DNA of 11,711 bases from a bacterium (GCA_017444165.1 JAFSXH010000036.1:1-11711); one strand, 5' to 3'. Shown: positions 1-7,845, numbered from the stretch's first letter. Program-made: numbers and translations. The notes: generated from the letters alone by a model not told the origin.

Positions 1-160
1 AACGAACGCTCTCACCTTTTTTAAGGCGATTGACGATGACCTTGAGAAGGGTGGAAATGTAGGCACTAGCCTCTTTTTTGCTAATTCTAGCCTCGTTAGC
101 GAAATCAGCAGCTATCTCACTCTTGCCAACTTTAACAGTTTTTTTCTTATCTTGAGCCAT
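1..160 (-). CDS. HU-family DNA-binding protein, N-terminal part (runs off left edge)
   Basis: Only the first 53 codons are inside the window. The translation has the N-terminal helical body of HU/IHF proteins: KSEIAADFANEARISKKEA, then a second helix and the turn LKKGESV that leads into the beta arms. HU proteins bind and bend DNA without strict sequence preference and compact the nucleoid. The start is well supported: GGAGG lies 5 nt before the ATG at 160. Compared with the usual HU beginning, MNKSEL or MTKSEL, there is an extra lysine-rich lead of about ten residues (MAQDKKKTVKVG). The DNA-binding arm and the dimer C-terminus are outside the window, so HU and IHF-like subtypes cannot be told apart. 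The gene is divergent from the desulfidase gene, with 158 nt between them. Confidence 0.85.
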   Translation of the reverse strand, partial: MAQDKKKTVKVGKSEIAADFANEARISKKEASAYISTLLKVIVNRLKKGESVR

Positions 161-318
161 GTCTTCCTCCGACTCTTATTTTACATATTTTATCGGCTTC
201 GCCATTCTGCATAGAATAATTTTATACCTTCTTTATCGGAAAAACTTGATTTTTAAAGATGAAAAAATTAAGCGGAATATATCCAGCAAAGCAGAAGATA
301 AAAATAGATTAATCATGC

Positions 319-1617
319 ATGACTGTGAGTGAACGTATGCTTAGTGAAAATATTCATAACAATTACATAAAGATCCTCAAAGAAGAGTTAGTTGAGGCTA
401 TGGGGTGTACCGAGCCTATAGCTCTATCTTATGGAGGAGCGAAGATTCGTCAAATATTGGGTGAGAGGCCTAAAAGTATTGTTGCTAAATGCAGTGGTAA
501 TATTCTTAAAAATGTGCGCTGTGTAACCATTCCCAATTCTGGTGGTCTTACCGGTATAGATACAGCCGTATGGCTGGGTGTTTTGGGCGGTGATCCTTCT
601 AAAGATATGGATGTTCTCTCCACTGTTGATGATCTAGCTCGCCAGGAGATGCAAAAAGAGATTGCCGCAGGAAGTTGCAAGATCGAATATTTAGAATCTC
701 CTATACCCTTACATATTATTATTGAGGCGGAGAGCGAGAATCACCACGCTAAACTGGAGATACGCCACACTCATATCAACGTGACTGATGTGTGCAAGGA
801 TGGACAGCATATCTTTCACTCTGATAAAGAAGAAGTTTCCTTTGAACCTGCAGACAGAAGTTTGTTAAATTTAACCGATATAAAGACCTTTGCCGATACG
901 GTCGATATAAAAGAAATTCGTACACTTATAGAGGATCAGATCCGCTGCAATATGGAGATCGCTTATGAGGGCATGGCGGGAAATTTTGGAGTAGGTCTAG
1001 GCAAGATTATCAAAAGTTCTTACCCTGAGGGTGTAGTTTCGCGCATGAAGGCTTACACGGCGGCGGCTTCTGAGGCCCGTATGGGTGGTTGTGATATGCC
1101 GGTAGTTATAAATTCTGGAAGTGGCAATCAGGGAATAGCTACTTCTGTACCCGTTATCGTTTATGCCAGAGAGAACAATATACCTAGAGAGAAGCTCTAT
1201 CGCGCTTTGGTCTTTTCTAATTTGGTAACTATCTATCAGAAGAAGTTTATTGGTACGTTGTCTGCCTTTTGTGGAGCGGTTTCGGCAGCTTGCTCTGCGG
1301 GAGCGGCTTTGACTTATATCAACGGCGGCGATCTTAAAGCCATAGCGGCCACTATAGATAATACAATGGCTAATATTCCTGGTATAATCTGTGATGGAGC
1401 TAAAGTTAGCTGTGCAGCCAAGATAGCCACTTGTCTAGATGCAGCTATTATGTCTCATTATATGGCTATGCAGGGGCGTTTCTACAGGGCGCACACTGGT
1501 ATTATCCAGGATGAAGTGGGCAAGACGATAAGTTCGGTTGGTTATATTGGTCGCGTGGGTATGATGCAGGCTGATAAAGAGATTATTCACCTCCTGGTGA
1601 CTGACAGTTCACATTAA
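319..1617 (+). CDS. cyuA: UPF0597 family Fe-S L-cysteine desulfidase (CyuA/YhaM-like)
   Basis: This 432-residue protein matches the UPF0597/YhaM family, whose characterised members break L-cysteine into pyruvate, ammonia and sulfide with an oxygen-labile Fe-S cluster in the cytoplasm. Visible family marks are GCTEPIAL at residues 29-36, IPNSGGLTGID at 71-81, the glycine-rich NFGVGLGK near 222-229, NSGSGNQGIA near 265-274, and the cysteine-rich C-terminal part. C30, C318 and C358 are the best candidates for cluster ligands; the 40-residue spacing of the last two equals that of the ligands I recall for the Methanocaldococcus enzyme. The length is normal for the family and no key motif is missing. 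The start is uncertain: the ATG at 319 has no clear ribosome-binding site, and an in-frame ATG at 337 is equally possible. The 3' end overlaps the oppositely directed LexA-like gene by 9 bp. No cysteine transporter or CyuR-type regulator is adjacent, so use in cysteine catabolism is inferred from the family. A serine dehydratase-type activity is the main alternative. Confidence 0.86.
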   Translation: MTVSERMLSENIHNNYIKILKEELVEAMGCTEPIALSYGGAKIRQILGERPKSIVAKCSGNILKNVRCVTIPNSGGLTGIDTAVWLGVLGGDPSKDMDVLSTVDDLARQEMQKEIAAGSCKIEYLESPIPLHIIIEAESENHHAKLEIRHTHINVTDVCKDGQHIFHSDKEEVSFEPADRSLLNLTDIKTFADTVDIKEIRTLIEDQIRCNMEIAYEGMAGNFGVGLGKIIKSSYPEGVVSRMKAYTAAASEARMGGCDMPVVINSGSGNQGIATSVPVIVYARENNIPREKLYRALVFSNLVTIYQKKFIGTLSAFCGAVSAACSAGAALTYINGGDLKAIAATIDNTMANIPGIICDGAKVSCAAKIATCLDAAIMSHYMAMQGRFYRAHTGIIQDEVGKTISSVGYIGRVGMMQADKEIIHLLVTDSSH

Positions 1618-2169
1618 TTGGTGAATGTTGCTGACGATCTCGCCTATGACTCTCTTGTTTTTGAGAGAGTCATCTATGGATTTTACTAAACGCAGTTTGT
1701 TATTTTCAACGATGAGGTAAAAGTGGCCCTCAATGTATTCTTGGGAGCAATTTATAATCAAAATGTCTCTCTGTTCTAATCCTTCCTCTAGTCGTTTACT
1801 CAACTGTAGGGCGAAAGTCTTTTCATTTCTAGTAAAGGAAAGGGGCAGAGAGATGTATTTACCAGAATCGCAGATCGTATCTTCACTCGTTTGGACGTAG
1901 AGGCGTATCCTGACGATTTCATTTTGTGAACTTCCCAGGGTACACAATTTTATGGAGCGTGTTTTAGCAGGAACGCGCTCTATGTAATGCAATCTTTCTA
2001 GAGTTCTTAGATGGCAGTGGACTGTTGAACTAGAGGAGAGGTTTACGGCCTGACAGATCTCTCTTATAGTTGGAGAATAGCCCTTCTCTTCGATGGTCTT
2101 GCTTATAAAGTTCATGATCTCTCTCTGTTTAGCGGAGAGGAAAGGGTACTCTTTTATAAGATCGCTCAT
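1609..2169 (-). CDS. LexA-like repressor with degenerate self-cleavage domain
   Basis: The first 75 residues form a LexA winged-helix DNA-binding domain: LSAKQREIMNFI, then SPTIREICQAVNLSSSSTVH and LRTLERLHYIERV at about 32-66, very close to canonical LexA. The remaining 110 residues follow the S24/LexA core fold (FALQLSKRLEEGLEQRDILII, residues 119-139, and LRLVKSID, 159-166), but the chemistry looks lost. The Ala-Gly cleavage pair is absent; the matching stretch is RLYVQTSED. The GxSM catalytic serine motif is replaced by QLSKRLEEG. In an ungapped alignment K125 falls at the serine position, and S124 is one residue off. K163 matches the general-base lysine. The start has GGAG 8 nt upstream. 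The gene is divergent from sbcDC and overlaps the desulfidase gene tail to tail. Known LexA proteins repress DNA-damage genes until RecA triggers cleavage; a protein like this would need another way to be released. The LexA family assignment is firm; loss of cleavage is inferred from alignment by eye. Confidence 0.85.
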   Translation of the reverse strand: MSDLIKEYPFLSAKQREIMNFISKTIEEKGYSPTIREICQAVNLSSSSTVHCHLRTLERLHYIERVPAKTRSIKLCTLGSSQNEIVRIRLYVQTSEDTICDSGKYISLPLSFTRNEKTFALQLSKRLEEGLEQRDILIINCSQEYIEGHFYLIVENNKLRLVKSIDDSLKNKRVIGEIVSNIHQLM

Positions 2170-2258
2170 CTAATTTACTCCAATTCTCAAGGCGGTATAC
2201 GGGGCGGCCGCATTTCCATTATATTAATAGCATATCCTTTTAAGATGGTGGTTTAAAG
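2170..2258. promoter_or_regulatory. Divergent control region between LexA-like gene and sbcDC-mrp
   Basis: These 89 bp must hold the start signals for both directions. On the minus strand a perfect TATAAT lies at 2223-2218, about 50 nt before the LexA-like ATG; no good -35 hexamer is visible. In the plus direction only weak A/T-rich hexamers are seen. A G+C-rich block at 2191-2211 stands out from the A/T-rich surroundings and contains two perfect palindromes, GTATAC (2195-2200) and GCGGCCGC (2204-2211). The block lies just downstream of the minus-strand -10, where a repressor site would block transcription. No Bacillota SOS box (CGAAC-N4-GTTC type) is present here. Operator function is inference. 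Confidence 0.35.
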
Positions 2259-3524
2259 TTGAAAAATAAAGAGTCTTTGCGCATTTTACATACCTCGGAT
2301 TGGCATTTAGGGCGCGTTCTCTATGGCCGAAAGAGATATGAAGAGTTTGATAGATTTTTACAGTGGTTAGTGGTAACTATCAAAGAAGAAGAGATAGATC
2401 TTCTTCTGATTGCAGGTGATATTTTTGATACCACAACTCCCAGCAATCTAGCGCAGAGGTTGTATTACGAGTTTTTAAGCAGAGTATTCAAGGAGACCGA
2501 TTGTCACAATGTAGTTATAACGGCGGGCAATCACGATTCACCTTCACTTTTAGAGACTTCCAAAGAGTTACTGAAGAACTTCAATATTCAAGTTGTGGGG
2601 AGTATAAGCGAAGATATACATGAAGAGATCTTTGTTTTGCCAGATAAAAACAGCGGTGAACCTGCTGTCATAGTCTGTGCCGTTCCTTATCTGCGCGATA
2701 AAGATATTCGCGTTGCTAAAGAGGGAGAAGATTTTGTTGAGAAAGATCGCCAACAGATAGAGGGCATACGCCAACATTATGCCGATGTCGCCTCTTTAGC
2801 TGAAAAAATAAAAACTGATGTTGAAGAGAGATTTTCTAAGTCCATTCCTGTTATCGCAATGGGCCATCTGTTTGTGGAAGGTGGCTCTACTGTAGAGGGT
2901 GATGGAGTTCGTGAACTGTACGTGGGCTCACTCGGCCAGGTAGGATGTGATATTTTTTCCGATATTTTCAATTATGTGGCGTTGGGTCATTTGCATGTTC
3001 CTCAAAAAGTTCATCATTCAGAGCATATTCGTTACAGCGGTTCGCCTTTGCCTATGGGGTTTGGAGAGGCTTCTCAAGTTAAGCAAGTCTGTATAGTGGA
3101 ATTTTCCTCTAAAGGTATGGATGTTCGCACTTTAGATATTCCCATTTTTAGAAAATTACGGTCTATTAGCGGTAATTGGTTCTCTATTGTTGAGAGCGTT
3201 GCCCAATTGAAAAAGATGGACGAGCCTATATGGTTAGAAATAAACTTTGTCAGTGATGAGGTCAGGGGTAATTTAGTTAATGATCTCAAAGAGCTGGTCA
3301 AGGGGTCTAAATTGGAAATTATCTCCGTTAAGGATGTACAGAGTTTACAGCGTCTGCAGAATCAGATTAGTGGAGAGGAAAATTTAGAAGACCTCGATCC
3401 TCAGTTAGTTTTTTCTCGCTGTTTGGAGGATAAAAATATTCCACTTTCTCAACGTGAAGAGTTGCAGAGTACTTATAACGAAGTTTTGCAGGCTTTAGCA
3501 GATCAGGATCTCTTAGCTGATTGA
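2259..3524 (+). CDS. sbcD: SbcD, Mre11-type nuclease subunit of SbcCD
   Basis: SbcD is the metal-dependent phosphoesterase subunit of the SbcCD complex, which opens DNA hairpins and trims protein-blocked or broken ends. All five phosphoesterase motifs are in order: D14-x-H16 (TSDWHLGR), G53-D54-x-x-D57 (AGDIFD), G90-N91-H92-D93, G202-H203 (MGHLFVEGG) and G243-H244-L-H246. These supply the di-manganese ligands, so the enzyme should be active. The 421-residue length is normal for the family, including the C-terminal helical part that docks on SbcC. Translation starts at a TTG at 2259 with GATGGTGG 7 nt upstream; the sequence MKNKESLRILHTSDWH fits a usual SbcD N-terminus. It is the first gene of an apparent operon, with sbcC 12 nt downstream, and is read divergently from the LexA-like repressor, which is a plausible regulator. 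I saw no missing catalytic residue. Confidence 0.95.
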   Translation: MKNKESLRILHTSDWHLGRVLYGRKRYEEFDRFLQWLVVTIKEEEIDLLLIAGDIFDTTTPSNLAQRLYYEFLSRVFKETDCHNVVITAGNHDSPSLLETSKELLKNFNIQVVGSISEDIHEEIFVLPDKNSGEPAVIVCAVPYLRDKDIRVAKEGEDFVEKDRQQIEGIRQHYADVASLAEKIKTDVEERFSKSIPVIAMGHLFVEGGSTVEGDGVRELYVGSLGQVGCDIFSDIFNYVALGHLHVPQKVHHSEHIRYSGSPLPMGFGEASQVKQVCIVEFSSKGMDVRTLDIPIFRKLRSISGNWFSIVESVAQLKKMDEPIWLEINFVSDEVRGNLVNDLKELVKGSKLEIISVKDVQSLQRLQNQISGEENLEDLDPQLVFSRCLEDKNIPLSQREELQSTYNEVLQALADQDLLAD

Positions 3525-3536
3525 TGGGGTAGAAAA

Positions 3537-6500
3537 TTGAAAGTTTTAAAAGTTCGTTTGCGCAATTTAAATTCTCTCTTAGGTGATTGGGAGATAGATT
3601 TTACAGACAAGGCTTACTTAAACGATTGTCTTTTCGCCATAACTGGACCTACAGGTGCTGGTAAGAGTACTATTTTAGATGCTATTTGTTTGGCACTCTA
3701 CGGTAAGACTCCGCGTTTAGATAAGGTGACTAAGAGTAGCAATGAGATTATGTCGCGCCACACTTGGGATTGTTTCGCCGAGGTGATTTTTGAAACTCAA
3801 GCGGGTCGCTTTCGCTGTTCTTGGAGTCAACATCGAGCTGGTAAGAAGGCTACGGGCCAATTACAACAACCTAAACAAGAGATCGTTGATGATCTTACAG
3901 GTAAAGTTTTAGAGACTAAGGTTAAAGATATTGCCGATAAGATCGTTGAAGTTACAGGAATGGACTATGAGAGATTTACTAAGTCCATGCTTTTAGCTCA
4001 GGGCAGTTTTGCTGTCTTTTTGCAAGCCGAAGCCGATGAGAGATCGCCAATTTTAGAGCAGACAACGGGAACGGAGATCTACAGTCTGATCTCTTCTAAA
4101 ACTTTTGAACTTTATAGTCGAGAAAATAAAAAATTGGGAGAATTGCGGGCACGTTCGGAAAGTCTCGTCCCCTTAACTGAAGAGCAAATTGAAAAGTTAT
4201 CGGCAGAATTAATTAAAGAGAAGGAGAGAATGGATCTTTTAGGGAGAGAGGTACGCAGAGATCAGAAGATTATTGAGTGGATGGCTAAATTAAAAGAGTT
4301 GCAATGTGAATTAGAGGCTCTGTTAGCTACGGAAAAAGAATTGCAGAAAGATTATGATGATTTCTCTCCTCAGCGTGAGATCTTACAAAGGGGCCAAAGG
4401 GCGGCTGAGCTGGAGGGCAGGTACTTTGAATTGACCGACAATCGCCTGCAATGGCGCAAGAGTTCGGAAGAGGAGATCATTCTCAAAGACAATTTGGAGG
4501 GGGCCGAAGAGGAGTGGCTGAGGATCAAGAGGGTTTTAGAGTCTTTGCAAGATCGCGTAAATAGGACCAAGGCCAAGATAGATAAACTTCGCCCTATTTG
4601 GTCGAGGCTCCACGATATAGCCCACAGTTTGAGTGTTTATAAAAATTATCGTATAGATCTCACTGGCGAGATCAACAAGGCAACTTATGACATTAGTAAG
4701 AGCAAAGAGGAATTAGGTCGTTTGAAGGCCCGAGAGGCTGATCTGCGCAGTGAGAGGTTGCGTTTGGAACTCTATCGCTCAGAACATGAGATGGTGGCTA
4801 GAATTGTTGAAGATTGGGCTAAATTACAAGAATATGCGAAACTTTATATCCAATTTAGGGAATTATGGCAGAGAGAATCTCTCTCTCAGGTCGATTGGCA
4901 GAAGAGTTTAGATACTTTGCGGGCTCATCATGAGCAATTACAGAGAGATGTTGAGAGTAAACGAGCGGAAGCTCGCGCTTTAGAGGAGAAGATCAGGACA
5001 GCTAATAGGGGAATACAAGTCCTTTTACAAGGTCGTTTGAAGCGTGAGTTGAGAGCTGAGATAGATCACCTCCAAGAGAAGATTACTCTGTTGAAGAGTA
5101 TAGCTTCTCTAAGTGAGAGGCGATCTCAATTGCAAGAAGGGGTTCCTTGTCAACTTTGTGGCAGTTTGCATCATCCTTATGCTCAAGGCAATGAGCCGCG
5201 TATAACTACAGAAGAGGATGAGTTGCGTTTTTTGAAGGATAAATTTAATGAATTGGAACGTTTGGAGAATGAAGTAATCCGCTCTCAAGAAGGAGGAGTA
5301 GAGATAGCGAAGGCTATATCTGCTTTGGAGTCGGCTCTATCTCAAGACAAATTTGAGATGAGCAAGATCGAAACTTTGAAGCTCAATTCGTATCGTGAAC
5401 AAGAGCGTTTAACTCAGAATATGCAGAAGTACCAGGACGAGTTGTTGGGTTATGCTCATGGGTACTTTGCCGAAGGTGAAGAGTTTAATATAGAGCGTTT
5501 AATGGGATTTTTGACTAGCGAGCATGACTTTTATTTGCAAAAGAGAGATCACTATATACAGTTAGGTGAAGAGATCACTCAATTGGAGAAGGATAAAGAT
5601 GCTCTCTTGGCTAGTCTGCGCGAGCGAGAAGCTAATGTTGTCTCTCTGCAGGCAAAATTTAAAAATTACTCTCAGGAGATCGAGCGTTTAAATGCAGAGA
5701 GGCTCCAATTGAATAATGACTACGATCTCAGTGAGAGTGAAGAACGCTGTTACAAGAGTTTGCGTCTTTTGGAGAGAGAAGTTGCCGATCAGGGTGAGGA
5801 CAGAGATAAGATTCAGATGCGCTACACTTCGGTTAAGACCAGTCTGGAACTCTGTCAGGCGAAGTGTAAGGATCTGGCTGAAATTAACACTGCTTTGGAG
5901 AGTAATTTTAGAAGGAGTTTAGCGGAGTACAATTTTGAAAGTGAAGAGGATTTCCGTTCTGCACGTTTGGAATTGAAGAATCGCCAGGTTATCGAGGAAG
6001 AGGATAATCGTCGTTTGGAAGCGTGGAAGGGTGTGCAGATAAAGCGTCTAGCCTGCGAGGAGAGTTTGCAAAGTGAGCAGGCTAAGAATTTAGCTGATGC
6101 TGATGCTGAGGATGAGGATATAAAAAAGAAGGTTCACGATCAGCAGATTGAGTTAGAGCAAGTGCGCAACGATATAGCGGAGATAAAGCACCAATTGCGC
6201 CATAACGAGGCGGTTAAGCGGGAAAAAGAGGAGCGTATAAAGGCAATTCAAGCTCAGGAGAAGGTCTTGAAGCGTTGGGCTAATCTTTATGAGCTTATCG
6301 GCTCTAAAGATGGCAAGAAGTTCCGCAACTACGCGCAGGGGCTCACCTTTGAAGTTATGATCCATTACGCCAATAAGCAACTTGAGAGGATGAGTGATCG
6401 TTACTTCCTCTTGCGTGATAAGGTCAATCCTTTGGGGTTGAGCGTAGTAGATCGCTACCAAGCCAATGAAGTGCGCTCGGCTAAGAATCTCTCTGGTGGT

Positions 6501-6794
6501 GAGAGCTTCCTGGTGAGTTTGGCTCTAGCTTTGGGACTCTCGCAGATGGCCAGTCGTAATGTGCGCATAGAGTCACTCTTCTTAGATGAGGGCTTCGGTA
6601 CTTTGGATGAAGAGAGTTTGCAAGTTGCTTTGGATACTTTGGCCTCTTTGCGCCAAGAGGGCAAGATGATAGGGGTTATATCCCATGTGGCCGCTATCAA
6701 AGAGAGGATTTTGGCGCAGATATCTGTGGAGAGTCAGGGCAACGGTCAGAGCTTGCTCAAAGGGCCTGGCTGTCGTTTTATCCCAACGAAATAG
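3537..6794 (+). CDS. sbcC: SbcC, Rad50-type ATPase subunit of SbcCD
   Basis: SbcC is the SMC-like ATPase that holds DNA ends and controls SbcD. The 1085-residue protein has the full layout. An N-terminal ATPase lobe carries Walker A GPTGAGKST at residues 37-45 and a Q-loop region at MLLAQGSF near 151-158. A long coiled coil rich in Glu, Lys, Leu and Arg runs from roughly 190 to 930. The zinc hook CQLC (C538, C541) lies midway, as expected for dimerisation at the coiled-coil tips. The C-terminal lobe carries the signature LSGGESFLVSLALALG from 985, Walker B LFLDEGFGTLD around D1017-E1018, and the H-loop region VISHVAAIKERI. It starts at a TTG at 3537 with GGGG 7 nt upstream; the sequence MKVLKVRLRNLNSL is a typical beginning. 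It lies 12 nt after sbcD and 12 nt before mrp, so all three are probably co-transcribed. No interruption or missing motif was seen. Confidence 0.95.
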   Translation: MKVLKVRLRNLNSLLGDWEIDFTDKAYLNDCLFAITGPTGAGKSTILDAICLALYGKTPRLDKVTKSSNEIMSRHTWDCFAEVIFETQAGRFRCSWSQHRAGKKATGQLQQPKQEIVDDLTGKVLETKVKDIADKIVEVTGMDYERFTKSMLLAQGSFAVFLQAEADERSPILEQTTGTEIYSLISSKTFELYSRENKKLGELRARSESLVPLTEEQIEKLSAELIKEKERMDLLGREVRRDQKIIEWMAKLKELQCELEALLATEKELQKDYDDFSPQREILQRGQRAAELEGRYFELTDNRLQWRKSSEEEIILKDNLEGAEEEWLRIKRVLESLQDRVNRTKAKIDKLRPIWSRLHDIAHSLSVYKNYRIDLTGEINKATYDISKSKEELGRLKAREADLRSERLRLELYRSEHEMVARIVEDWAKLQEYAKLYIQFRELWQRESLSQVDWQKSLDTLRAHHEQLQRDVESKRAEARALEEKIRTANRGIQVLLQGRLKRELRAEIDHLQEKITLLKSIASLSERRSQLQEGVPCQLCGSLHHPYAQGNEPRITTEEDELRFLKDKFNELERLENEVIRSQEGGVEIAKAISALESALSQDKFEMSKIETLKLNSYREQERLTQNMQKYQDELLGYAHGYFAEGEEFNIERLMGFLTSEHDFYLQKRDHYIQLGEEITQLEKDKDALLASLREREANVVSLQAKFKNYSQEIERLNAERLQLNNDYDLSESEERCYKSLRLLEREVADQGEDRDKIQMRYTSVKTSLELCQAKCKDLAEINTALESNFRRSLAEYNFESEEDFRSARLELKNRQVIEEEDNRRLEAWKGVQIKRLACEESLQSEQAKNLADADAEDEDIKKKVHDQQIELEQVRNDIAEIKHQLRHNEAVKREKEERIKAIQAQEKVLKRWANLYELIGSKDGKKFRNYAQGLTFEVMIHYANKQLERMSDRYFLLRDKVNPLGLSVVDRYQANEVRSAKNLSGGESFLVSLALALGLSQMASRNVRIESLFLDEGFGTLDEESLQVALDTLASLRQEGKMIGVISHVAAIKERILAQISVESQGNGQSLLKGPGCRFIPTK

Positions 6795-6806
6795 TAGGAG
6801 TAAGTT

Positions 6807-7634
6807 ATGAGTGAAGGATGTACTCACGATTGTTCGAGTTGTGGCAAAAATTGTTCGGAGAGGAAAGGGCCAGTCGATCTTAAGGTTGCGGCCAATGCGG
6901 AATCTAAGATCAAAAAAGTTATAGCTGTTGTCAGCGGTAAAGGCGGTGTAGGTAAGAGCTTTGTCACCTCTATGTTGGCTGTGTTAGCTAATAGGCAAGG
7001 TAAACGTGCCGCGATCTTAGATGCGGATATAACGGGGCCGTCCATTCCTAAGGCCTTCGGTTTGCGAGAGAGGGCTCAAGGCTGTGATACGGGGATTTTG
7101 CCCGTCTACAGCGATGGCGGCATTCCCATTATGTCGCTCAATCTGCTCTTGGCTAACGATACCGATCCTGTCGTTTGGCGCGGCCCTATCTTGGCAGGTA
7201 CGGTCAAGCAGTTTTGGCAGGATGTAATTTGGGGCGAAGTAGACTATATGTTTATCGATATGCCGCCAGGGACTGGTGATGTGCCGTTGACGGTCTTCCA
7301 GTCATTGCCTATAGATGGAGTGATCGTGGTTGCTTCTCCTCAAGAGTTAGTGGGCATGATCGTTGAGAAGGCTATAAACATGTTGAAGATGATGAATATT
7401 CCTGTTTTAGCTTTAGTGGAAAATATGAGTTATTTCGTGATTCCCAATTGTGAGGAGAAGCATAACATCTTTGGGGATAGTCACATTGAGGATATTGCCA
7501 AAAAGTTTTCGATTGGGACGGTCTGCCGTGTGCCTATTAATCCTAAGTTGGCGTCGGCTACAGATAACGGAGCTATTGAGGACTATGCAGAGGAGGCATT
7601 AGTTCCAGTAGTGGCAATGTTGGGTAAACTGTAA
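6807..7634 (+). CDS. mrp: Mrp/NBP35-family P-loop Fe-S cluster carrier ATPase
   Basis: Mrp/ApbC/NBP35 proteins are cytoplasmic ATPases that bind a transient [4Fe-4S] cluster and pass it to target enzymes. Here the N-terminus holds four cysteines (C5, C9, C12, C16), like the N-terminal ligand cluster of the NBP35 branch. The deviant Walker A KGGVGKS is at residues 45-51, the switch regions follow in LDADITGPSIPKAFG (71-85) and FIDMPPGTGDVPLT (149-162), and ENMSYF is at 205-210. After ENMSYF the family normally has CPxC, whose cysteines bridge the cluster between two subunits. This protein reads VIPNC, so position 212 is Ile and only C215 remains. ATG 6807 is well supported by AGGAG 6 nt upstream. 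The gene is the last of the sbcD-sbcC-mrp run. An Fe-S role stays likely because of the N-terminal cysteines, but assembly or transfer may work differently. Confidence 0.9.
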   Translation: MSEGCTHDCSSCGKNCSERKGPVDLKVAANAESKIKKVIAVVSGKGGVGKSFVTSMLAVLANRQGKRAAILDADITGPSIPKAFGLRERAQGCDTGILPVYSDGGIPIMSLNLLLANDTDPVVWRGPILAGTVKQFWQDVIWGEVDYMFIDMPPGTGDVPLTVFQSLPIDGVIVVASPQELVGMIVEKAINMLKMMNIPVLALVENMSYFVIPNCEEKHNIFGDSHIEDIAKKFSIGTVCRVPINPKLASATDNGAIEDYAEEALVPVVAMLGKL

Positions 7635-7668
7635 TTTTGTAGGCCTGATATTTTGCGTTTGGCGGTAT

Positions 7669-7753
7669 TAATTAGCAATTAGCAATTTGTAATGTGCAAT
7701 TATTTTTGAGGAAGAAATAATTAATTTATTCCAAAATTGCTAATTGCGCATTA
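7669..7753. repeat. Nested inverted repeat made of degenerate heptamers
   Basis: The outer arms at 7669-7688 and 7734-7753 match at 18 of 20 positions, with a perfect 14-bp core GCAATTAGCAATTT. Inside the 45-nt spacer lies a second perfect inverted repeat, AATTATTT at 7698-7705 and AAATAATT at 7715-7722. The left side also reads as five 7-nt units from 7670 to 7704, starting AATTAGC, AATTAGC, and the right side shows the same 7-nt beat on the minus strand. It sits in the 211-nt gap between mrp and the HrgA-like gene. It could act as a large hairpin terminator for the sbcDC-mrp run, or be a palindromic heptamer or MITE-like repeat. The rest of this gap shows no gene. Confidence 0.7.
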
Positions 7754-7845
7754 TGAACTGCAAATTAAAAGATCTGCTCACCAAAAAGTCGAAACTGTTG
7801 TTCAATTTACATGTTTCTGCAACGTTCGTTTTGTAAGGGGTATTG

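Noticed and set aside
2170..2258. Standard Bacillota SOS box next to the LexA-like gene
   Set aside because: No CGAAC-N4-GTTC-type sequence was found in the spacer or elsewhere in the window.
6153..6827. Minus-strand open frames across the end of sbcC
   Set aside because: They have no family resemblance and mirror the codon pattern of the strongly supported sbcC frame.
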